Of a DNA stretch of 64,000 nucleotides, positions 55,246-64,000 are shown piece after piece. The position numbers were made by a program, and so were the translations under genes. A model generated the notes under the pieces. It was given only the letters and a program-made list of their open reading frames with translations. It was not told the DNA's origin and did not search any database. The stretch's first letter is position 1. Each line of letters starts with the position of its first letter. Source of the DNA: Bidens hawaiensis (Eukaryota > Streptophyta > Magnoliopsida > Asterales > Asteraceae); the NCBI GenBank assembly GCA_021521415.1, contig JAIQDT010003781.1:1-64000 (forward strand), in the 5' to 3' direction.

Positions 55246-56510
55246 ATAATTCTGTAATGATATTTGAATTATTATGCATCACCTATATATGTATTTTTAC
55301 CCTTTTCCCATTCTATAAAGTACACACTTGTAGTATTTCGAAAATTATGCCAAAATCTTCAAATTGCAATCTTACATCTATGTGTGCAATTTCTTGAATA
55401 TTTTCAACGTATTTGATTACCATCCTGATTTTATCTGTTTACTTTGCTGTCGACATTTGGGATCTGCTTATCTAAACTCTTATCTGATTATTTGCATGTA
55501 AAACACATTATTTGCTTAATCATGAAGTGCTTATTTCAAATCCGAAACAAACTCAAACACAAACGCCTAACACTAATGATCTATGCCGTCAACTTTGTTG
55601 ATAACCGAAGCAACCAATGTTTTTTCTTTTTCTAAATTTATAGCGTAAAATATATACTAAAGTCAATGAGAAGGATTGTTGATGAAACATGCTAATGTGA
55701 CATTAGTGTAATTAACTTCTTACGTTACTTTATTGAAGTTGAAAGCATCCAATGGACCAAATTATTTAATTAACATTAATCATCATTGAAAAAAGCTGAC
55801 TAGGCGGCCACAAGGATGGAACCGTGACCACTAAAATATTAATTGTTTTTAATAAGTTGTTTAACATCCATTTCTAATGTGTGGTTCCAATTGGTTCCTA
55901 TGCTATTAAATTATAATATGCAATAAGTTTGCCTATTGGCATCAACATTGTTTCCTATTTTCACTTTTGTATTGTTTATTAACTAAATTGATTTAAAACA
56001 AAATTTAAGTATATACTCACAAGTCACAAAGGCAAAATTTTAAAGCATACGGGGCTAAGAGTTTCCATAGACGACAATAATTAAAAGAAATTTAATGTTA
56101 AGAAAAAAAACATAAACAATTTTAATCATGAATAAACGAAAATAAAGTGAAATACATAAAATGTATTATTTGTCGTACTATCTAAATGTAGAAATGTAAA
56201 ACCCACGAAGAATATGTATGTGTACTGTATACATATATAATATTATCTATCTATAGTAATTTGTGATTTTGTGTCCTTGCTTGGGAACAATGTTGTTGAG
56301 ATGAATGATATTGAGATCCAAAACTAGAATGTTTGATGACTCAGATATGGATGTATTCAAAGAATTACATGGACCTTATCCTTTCCAACCCCACACACAA
56401 TAATATATGTATATGTATATATATCCACGTCCCCAATAACCTTCCCAAGATACACTTATGTCACCAAACATACAAACTCATTTCTTCTTGATCATCATAA
56501 CAAATTAACC
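55246..56510. other. Intergenic between MKK6 and OXS3-like gene
   Basis: Probable MKK6 3' UTR, then AT-rich DNA without recognised elements. A TATA-rich stretch at 56402-56423 (ATATATGTATATGTATATATA) probably includes the OXS3-like core promoter. Confidence 0.45.
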
Positions 56511-58449
56511 ATGGCTATGTTTCATGTTAAAACCGTTGTTACCGATGAATATGACTCAGATTTTGTTGAAGAATCATCGGATGATTCTTTAGTCGCATTG
56601 TCTTCCTCTGATATGATCGATGATGCCACGTCATCTTCGTGTTCCTCGTCTTCTTCGATGTCCGGTCCGTTGTATGAGTTATCTGAACTCATGGCTCAAC
56701 TACCTCTCAAGTAAGATATTGTTTGATAATGGCGGTGTTTTCATAATAGCCTAATAGGACCTGACTGGACCGGAAACCGGACACATAACTAGTTCACTTG
56801 TGTGTGTTTGAACCGCTTTCATTTATACAAGTTAGAGTAGATTTCAGGGAAAAAAAATCCTAAAATAACATTTTTTTTTATCTATGTTCTACTTTATACG
56901 TATTTTATATTTATTTACGGTTTCAAACTTTTATTAATATTGTAAATTCATTCAAAAAATAAGGTATTGTTAAATCTTATTTTAAGTTCTTTATATATTT
57001 ATATACGCTTAATATTTAAATTATTTCACATAATTTGGTATTTGAAGAAACACTAAGTGACCCCGGCAGATTACGGATAATCTTAGGGTCAAGTAGATGT
57101 TTCCCACGAGGGTTAGGTCCGGCAAAGATGGTTATTCTTCTGATGACCTGCAAAACAGACACCGTGAGCTTGTCACTGAGAAGGGGGGGTACCTCCTTGT
57201 GACCACCCTCCGGCGTGAGAATCAGACTAGATTGCTCTGAATATAAATGTATATTAAGAGAAATAGCTAGAGCAGATAAGATATGTGATGATATAAGATA
57301 GTATATGATAAGATGTGATATCCATACCGTTCCAAGGTGTTGGAGTATTTATAGCCGAAGGTAGGTTTCCAAGCAGGTACAGCCAGCTGTATAATATTCC
57401 TTTTCTACCAACTGTGGGCTACGCACGTGCCATGCTGGTGGTTGGTGGGTATGCAGCGGCTGATAGTGACATGGCCGGCTGTGTACTATTCCTTTTCCAC
57501 CAACTGCAGGCTATGTACGTGCCACGACAAGGGTTGGTGAGTAGGCAGCGGCTGATAGTGACATTAAGTACTAGAGCGTGCTGCTCGTCGTACTGTTGTC
57601 AGTGAGCTGTCACCCTGTGATTGGTTCATGGGCTGCTTTGGTCAGATCTTGTCTATTTTGTCCATACCTTGGCAGGTATAGTACAAAAGATCCTCCAGAA
57701 GCGTACGGACTGGCTCATTTGGGCGGGAGTATTCCCGCCTTGCTCATTCCTTCTTCAGGTGACATTACTGAATTATTGAGAGTTAGTGCCTTGTGCGTGT
57801 AGCCTTGCTATTAGTGCGGGTAGCCTTCCCTGATGGCTTGTATCCGCAGCTGCGGGAACAGGCGGGGTACTTCACCATTGGGAGGCTTTTCCTGCGGGAA
57901 CAGCTGGCGTACTGCGCGTAAGGTCTTCATCTCTCTGAGCATGGTGGGTCCTGCGGAACCAGTTGGTCTTTGCGCAGACGTCCCTCTTCAAGGTGAGTCT
58001 TGCGGGTCCAACTGGGCCCTGCTGGGACCTACCTCTTCAGTATTCAAATCCAATTCGACCAGTGAACCAGTAAGACAACCGATTCGACGACTGATCCGGT
58101 TATAAAAACATTGGTTGAAGGTTATAGTAATGTAATTTGTATAAATTATTAAAATGTACAAGTTGTAATAATTTACTTATGTAGGAGGGGTTTGTCAAAG
58201 TTCTATCAAGGAAAGTCAGAGTCATTTGGATCACTTGCAAATTTGAACAACATTCAAGATCTTGCAAAGAAGAGTCATAGATCAAGAAGGTCAAAGTGCA
58301 AAAGTCAAAATCAAACATTAAGTCCCAAGAGCACAATTGTCAAAAGCAAGAAGAGTTGTTCATCTTCTCTAGCTAAGAGTCGTTTAGTTTCTTCCCTTGG
58401 AGAAATGAGTTCGATCTTGGACACAATTGTTGCGCAAAAGCGGTTTTAA
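56511..58449 (+). CDS. OXIDATIVE STRESS 3 (OXS3)-like protein, two exons
   Basis: Exon 1 56511-56710 and exon 2 58185-58449, joined within a Lys codon by a GT-AG intron, give 154 aa. Residues 12-50 are Asp/Glu/Ser-rich with a poly-Ser run. Residues 51-96 hold the family core: SGPLYELSELMAQLPLKRGL and then SKFYQGKSESFGSLANLN up to DLAKK. The C-terminal part is basic (SRRSKCKSQ, KSKKSCSSSLAKSR) and fits nuclear localisation; it ends SILDTIVAQKRF. OXS3 family proteins are small nuclear factors linked to tolerance of heavy metals and oxidative stress. The intron is enlarged by a complete solo LTR. The neighbour is MKK6, an order also recalled for Arabidopsis. Confidence 0.92.
57038..58044 (+). 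repeat. Solo LTR, TGAAGAAACACTA family (copy 2), in the OXS3-like intron
   Basis: The LTR is 57043-58039 (997 bp), starts TGAAGAAACACTA and ends CTACCTCTTCA. GTATT flanks it on both sides (57038-57042, 58040-58044), a perfect 5-bp TSD. It has the same orientation as the gene and carries its own TATTTATAG box near 57345. The open frames in it are not genes. Confidence 0.9.
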
Positions 58450-59345
58450 TCGAGTTTACGTTTGCTTACGTCAAATTATATGATCATCAAGTGTCTTGAT
58501 CCTAATTTATATGATCATAAAATGTCTACATGTTTAATTAACACATTTTAAATTTACCGATTAAGTTGTTACAACGAAATATGAAAAATGTACAAGTTGT
58601 AAAGCCTAAAACATCAGTTTGCACACCCTGCACATTAAGAGGATTTGAACTCGGGTAAGGAGATCCTGCCGAACTAGCAGTAAACAAGTGACCCATTGCT
58701 TTGATGCCGTTAAAAAAAATCCACCTTCCATCAAAGTCCAAAAAACAACACAAAATCAAATTTAATATTATGTTTTTTTTTGTTTATCATTTCCAAAGAG
58801 TCGTTTTCGGTATGTTACAGGATTTTTTTCATTAGTGGTACTGAAGCGATAACACATAACCTTATGTTTGTAACTTTTATTTGTTTAGGCATGATTTTGT
58901 CCATATATCTAATTCCCTTGCTCCGAATTCTCACTGCAACACGCGAGGGAATCTCCCTAGTTTTTATAGATTAAGCATTATGTGCAACCGTGCTGGGAAC
59001 ACAGAATAAGACTAATGGGCGGACTCTACTTAAACACGAGCCCGGTCATAAAGCCTAATCCAACTCACATCATACACTAGTTCACAGTTCATACTACTTG
59101 ATACGTTTATGTTGTGCTTGAGCATGTTAATTATCAATGTTTTCGAAACTAGAACAGAACCATTGTGGCATTGTTTTGTAAGCTAACTAGTCGGAATCTC
59201 GGAATGGTTGGATCGATTAATAATTTAATACCAATAAATGTTGATTTCGTTATTGTAAAGTTGGGCTTCGGCCCAAACAGGCCCAACATAAAGCGCATCC
59301 TTTTACAAGTAAAAACAAGTCAGCCCATTATTTTTTGACTTAAAA
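58450..59345. other. Intergenic, one possible SINE remnant
   Basis: 58600-58700 read on the minus strand has a B-box-like GAGTTCAAATCC, but the A box and ends are poor. Nothing else is recognised. Confidence 0.35.
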
Positions 59346-59928
59346 GTTGGAATACCAAAAATTCGAACCCGGAATCGGACCCCCCAAAAAAACCTGAAAA
59401 CGAGTTTTTTTATATCCAGGTTTTTACAACCCGAACTCGTACCCGACCCTACCCGTAGGGTACGAATAGGGTATGCATTTCATTACCAAAACTCGTACCA
59501 GGAACCGAACCCAATTTATACCCAGTAATACCCGAAAACAGGAACTGGCTCCATACCAGAATCAGGTTTTTCCAATACCCGAAAACAGAGTTTTCAAATA
59601 TCCGATCTATACCAGAAGTTACCCAAAAAATACATGAAAATACCTGAAAAATAACCCAAAAAAATGCAGCCACTTAAAAAACTCAATCTATACCCAAAAC
59701 AAACCCAAAAATAGGGTTTTTTTCAATACTCAAAAATTGAGTATTCAAATACCCGATTTTAGAATACTCGATTCTATACCCGGCCAGAATTGGTGCATAG
59801 GATATGGTTTTTAAAGACAATACTCAGACCCGAATCTGAACCAGGTATGACCAATACTTGGTCATACCCGAACCAGGTTCTAGCTATGGAACTGCGCATT
59901 AGGAACAACCCGATTTTGTGCACCTCTA
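59346..59928. mobile_element. hAT-like element remnant, right TIR TTTGTGCACCTCTA
   Basis: The right end TTTTGTGCACCTCTA is the same as in 2281-2608. The interior is an array of ACCCGA/CCGAA motifs. The left end is decayed and its position is approximate. No TSD. Confidence 0.5.
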
Positions 59929-61157
59929 TGCCGGACTTTTAAGTTTTAAACAAGTCAGCCGTTTTTTAATGAATTGAAAAATAAAATGAAATTAAACCAA
60001 TTAGATTTATAAGTGAAACTTATTAACTTATCAAATGAATATGAAACTAAGAAATCGAAATATATCATAATTAATTCGAATTTCTAATACATGTTGGTTC
60101 AAAACAAACAAAGAAAGCGAAATCTATCATCGCGGCCACACCCACCCGTTAATATTTATTTTCTTGAATATACATATATTATAAAATTATAAATTTATAT
60201 ATATGTTTTTTGAACTCATAAGCTCACTTTTGAAGGGGTAAGCAACAAGCACCGTACCATTAAAATTATATATTTGTAATTCCTCTTAAAAACAAAGACC
60301 CTTAAGAAAAGAAAATACTTAAATCAAATTTAACAACCCATTAACGATTTTTTTAATGAAAGGACCGAAAGGGTACATAATATTAAATTCGTTGATTAGC
60401 AAATGATTGGAAATGCATGAATATATAACACAATTATCCGGTTGTTTTTATTAATAATAGATTGGTGATCTACAATTGCCACCTTTATTCTGGTTTTGGC
60501 CTCATTTGCACTTCAAAGCGAGTGTGTTTGGTAATATAATTTGTTATTTCTCAATTTTCATAAAGTATGTTTTCAGAATCCATAATCCATATATCAAGTG
60601 CCTTCTTTTGTCATGTGTTGCACTATATGATCAATGCACCAACCAAACTGATTAACAAAAAGGTTTAATACATAACTAATTTTAACTTTTTAAGTACATA
60701 AAATACAACAAAATGTCATAAACACTTGTATATAGTGTTAGATTAGTTATAATGAAAGAGAGAAAAATAGATGCTTACATGATTACATAATTATCTTATG
60801 ATTACATAATTATCTTATGTATTATTTTTGTATCTATATATACATGTTTTTATGTGGTTTTTATAGTTCGTTTCTTAAAATTGGTTTTGTATTAAATCAT
60901 GTCCTAGTATGTATAGTTACGCCGTTATATTTGATTTGTATAAAATCAAAATTAGAGCATATTGTTAGATTTTGTGTTCCGAATTTCATATATATTATAC
61001 TTAGTTATGGGTTGTGATTATTGATGTGTTTTGATGTGTGCTTTTATAACACGGTGTTAAGCTTGATGAGTTATAACTAAATAAAAGATACAATCAAAAT
61101 TCATTTATGTATTATTCACAACCTCAATATATATAAGGATACAGTTTGGCTTAGTCT
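59929..61157. other. Intergenic, nothing recognised
   Basis: AT-rich DNA. A 33-bp sequence containing GTGTTAAGCTTGATGAG at 61054-61086 recurs at 61990-62022. Confidence 0.4.
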
Positions 61158-61368
61158 ATGATATGTATATAATGTACACAGTGCTTGACATAACCCCCCA
61201 ATTTGTGCATGGTCTGAAAAGGAGCTAGATTGCGTCGCAATCTGATGGATGTAATCTTACCTTACAGTTTGTGTAGGAAGTTATTTCTCACGACTTGAAC
61301 CCTGACCTCAAGGTTACAAAGAAGCAACCACACCAGTTGTTCCAAGGCTCACTCTCATGATATGTATA
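61158..61368 (-). mobile_element. SINE, minus strand, with 12-bp TSD
   Basis: Body 61170-61356 between two identical ATGATATGTATA sequences (61158-61169, 61357-61368). On the minus strand it starts GAGAGTGAGCCTTGG. It has an A-box-like stretch (CAACTGGTGTGGTTGC) and the B box GGGTTCAAGTC near 61302-61312. Confidence 0.75.
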
Positions 61369-63234
61369 GAATCATAACTGAAATACAATTGATTTACAAG
61401 ATATATATCATACATATATTCCCACGCGGTTGAAGGCATCTAGAGGGAACATGAAGAACCCGATGTTGACCATGACCCACGTTTTTCCGTATAAGTATAA
61501 AATGTATATCAATTTCAATGTGTTTGGTTCGTTAAAGTTATTGTCAATCAGATAAATAGCATTAACATAGTCACAGTAGACAAAGATATGAATGATTTAA
61601 GATCATGTGTAATGTACATGAACGACATGAGTTATTTCTTTACCTAAACCATAGATGAAGCTCTCAATCAGAGTAGATCTATGTGAACTAATTGTAAATC
61701 ATATGTGAATAATGATGCATAAGTACATTCACATGCACATGAAAGTAATCACATGTGATTACTTACATGTATTGGTTTCAAAAGAAGTTTGTTCTATATA
61801 TAGAATCACAGAAAAAAAATTACAAAATTTAGTAACAACTATTTCCAGCCTCTAATTTCAAATACACATCAAATTGTATACAAATGTTTAGTTATATATA
61901 CTAGGACTATCCCATATATGTATATATAAATAACATGGAAACATGTACATTTAATTATGGATTTAAGATAGAAAAAGACAAACTTTAAAGTGTTAAGCTT
62001 GATGAGTTATAACTAAATAAAAAAAAAGAAAAAAAAAATTAATTGTTTCAAGTGCAATCAATTAATGAACGTGTCACTTGTTTTATGATTTATGCTTTGG
62101 AAATTTCTTCTTGTTTTGTTTGGTCATCACATGTGAAGGTTTGTTCATGTGATTCCAAAGAGAGATTGTCTTTTGTGTGTTGGAATGTAATTAAAGAAGT
62201 AAATGATACAAGTCTTTTAGAAAAGAAAGATTGCAATACATGGTTTTTATAGAAGTCTTAATATTCTAATATTTACACAAGTTTAAACTCATATATCAAA
62301 CTGCTAAATCGGTTGTAATTTGCATATGTGCACACTCAATACAATTTGGCAACATTTAACTAGATTCGCACTTGTGACAAATAGAGTATGAAAACGATTA
62401 AAAGGAGATGATGAACCTCACATGTTGGCTTGATGTTGATGTTTCGCTCGTGTACAATGATATATGCTACCACATAAAGAGTTACCAACCAGACAACTAC
62501 GACTGATAACTACAATTCGATTTTCATAAATCTATCGTTTTTCTAAAAATAACTAAGTCGGTTGCCGCAAAAGTACAGAACAGTTATATATATTACACAC
62601 ATTCTATATCATAATACATATAATACAAATGCGAGAAAAAAAATAAGTTTACATAATTTTAAAATTTTAAGTTATTACAACATTTAAATTAACGAAAATA
62701 CCATTTTAAACATGCTGACTTTTAACACCCCCCACCCCGGCTAATTTTTTTTTTCAAAAAAAAAAACCCATAAAAACAAATATTTGATTTTCTTTAATTT
62801 AAGTATGATATTGTTGTAGTAGTTTTTTATTTGAAAGTAATTATTATGTTGCGTGATTACTAATGTCTATGTTTCCTGCCGCATCACACAAACACCCAAT
62901 CTCGCACACTATCATGCTTTCATAACACACCAAATCCATCATGTTCTATTTTCTAATTTCATAAAATTATGAACCCAAAGGTTATAGAAAGTTCCTAATA
63001 TAGTTGTTATTGAAAAAACTATAATAAAAATAATTGTTTTTTTTAGTAATATATGATCACATGATTTTGAAAGAATATATTCTTCAAGAACACAAAAAGG
63101 GGGAGTTCACGGGCAGTAGCATGAAGGAAGTTAATAGGGAAAAAGTGCATAATGAATAGGTGTACTTGTGGCCTCAAATTCACCCCTGTGATTGCATAAA
63201 TGTCAGTGGTAGTAGTAACACCCGTGATTCTGCA
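61369..63234. other. Intergenic, nothing recognised
   Basis: AT-rich. A stretch near 62725-62900 resembles 7420-7560 (AAAACGAAC...TTTAATTTGAATATG) and may be an old shared element. Confidence 0.4.
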
Positions 63235-63485
63235 TTCTCTTCTCTTAAAACTTTTTTATTTTTTAACGAATAATTTGGATCACTTACGGACCACTAGAGT
63301 ATCATCGTGCCATCAGTGGTACTACGCGATCATATCCACTACCAAACCACCAATTCAGAAGGAAACTTAATATTTGAGAAAAAACCCCTCTTGTGAGATT
63401 CGAATCTAGGACCTTATGATCACTAAGCCTTATCTCACCACCAAGATACCATTGGACTAGAAGTCCTTTGGTTCTCTTCTCTTAA
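63235..63485 (-). mobile_element. SINE, minus strand, with 14-bp TSD
   Basis: Body 63249-63471 between two identical TTCTCTTCTCTTAA sequences (63235-63248, 63472-63485). On the minus strand the head has A box TAGTCCAATGG and B box AGATTCGAATC about 40 bp further, and it ends in an A-rich tail (AAAAAATAAAAAAG). Confidence 0.82.
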
Positions 63486-63567
63486 CTTTAATCCCCCCAT
63501 TAGCAACTTATTAAAACAATTTAACCTTACAAAATTAGAAAATTCATGATTAATCAGTCAGCGGCAT

Positions 63568-63715
63568 GTTTTCTCGGGTGAACATCCAAGCCAAACTCTG
63601 AATCCAATGTGGGTCCGGTTAAGACAACATAGTCTGGCCAAAATGGGGTATCGGGGCTCTCCAAATTTGAAGAGTGCGGTAGCCTAAATACAAGAAAGTC
63701 GTCGTTCTAAAAAAA
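63568..63715 (+). mobile_element. 5'-truncated SINE, same family as 8475-8881
   Basis: Matches 8722-8870 (GCCAAACTCTGAA, CCGGTTAAGACAA, TAGTCTG, TTTGAAGAGTGCGGTA, AGTCG) and ends in an A-run. The tRNA-like head is missing. Confidence 0.75.
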
Positions 63716-64000
63716 TTAAGTATGGCTTTTTCGCTGCACGTATATTTATTAATATATAAAGATATATACGATCATGTTTCTAATTTCCTATATGTTACAC
63801 ATATAAAGAGACACATAAAGTATAAATATATGTAATGAACTATCATATAAAAAACTTTTTCATATGAAAACGAATAAAACGTGTTTAATCATTATTTGCA
63901 TCAAATTCATGGTTAAAAAAGGGTTTCACTAGCTTTATCATCTCAAATATATTTAACTTTGTTTTGTTTAAATATTATGTAAATCCATATGCTCTTTAAC
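63716..64000. other. Intergenic end of window
   Basis: AT-rich, nothing recognised. Confidence 0.4.

Noticed and set aside
57315..58105. Three open frames inside the OXS3-like intron
   Set aside because: They read the solo LTR.
56740..58115. CCGGTT-type MITE around the solo LTR in the OXS3-like intron
   Set aside because: Motifs occur on both sides of the LTR, but the left end is too decayed to define an element.
58600..58760. Another minus-strand SINE
   Set aside because: The B box is good, but the A box, tail and TSD could not be identified.

Overview
The window is nuclear DNA of a flowering plant, most likely a eudicot of the daisy family (Asteraceae). The evidence is AT-rich intergenic DNA, spliced genes with plant GT-AG introns, a Tat-type Ty3/gypsy retrotransposon, Helitrons, many hAT-like elements, and a pollen-type profilin that resembles the composite pollen allergens. 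The species cannot be fixed from sequence alone. No RNA gene, CRISPR array or prokaryotic feature was seen.

Five protein genes are supported, all on the + strand. (1) 11949-13193 is an intronless, secreted leucine-rich-repeat protein of the At4g06744/LRX-like type. (2) 30925-33486 is a three-exon pollen-type profilin of 133 aa. (3) 44429-47185 is a three-exon vegetative-type profilin of 131 aa. (4) 51009-55245 is an eight-exon MAP kinase kinase of the MKK6 type, 354 aa. (5) 56511-58449 is a two-exon OXS3-like stress protein of 154 aa. A possible terminal exon of a sixth gene lies at 1057-1143. The two profilins act on actin monomers. MKK6 is a cytokinesis MAPKK, and its neighbour OXS3 is also a near neighbour of MKK6 in Arabidopsis as I recall the gene numbers.

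The rest is a layered transposon landscape. 1-11.9 kb holds a hAT MITE with 8-bp target-site duplication (TSD), a LINE tail, a foldback element, two related Helitrons in opposite orientation, a 1.1-kb hAT-like element and a complete SINE. 13.8-21.7 kb is a Ty3/gypsy Tat-type element with about 98 percent identical LTRs and a 5-bp TSD. Its gag-pol is broken by two stops, one frameshift and a mutated RT catalytic motif. 22.9-27.3 kb holds hAT-like elements, a Harbinger derivative, a PPR relic, a nested hAT pair and a truncated TTF-type hAT transposase. 34.9-41.8 kb, between the profilins, holds a hAT element with a decayed transposase tail, a 2.5-kb repeat block with 148-bp tandem units, and a chain of four MITE-like elements separated by TA microsatellites, one of them hit by a MULE-like element with a 10-bp TSD. 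Two members of one solo-LTR family lie at 48.7-49.7 kb and inside the OXS3 intron. 58.5-64 kb is gene-free and holds SINEs with 12- and 14-bp TSDs.

The most unusual gene-level observations are in MKK6. Intron 1 is a tandem array of about 150-190-bp units ending in an inverted copy that makes a perfect 31-bp hairpin with a 1-nt loop. A 30-bp direct duplication also duplicates the exon-3 splice acceptor in frame. I found no evidence for a new enzymatic or defence system; the novelty is in element structure and nesting.
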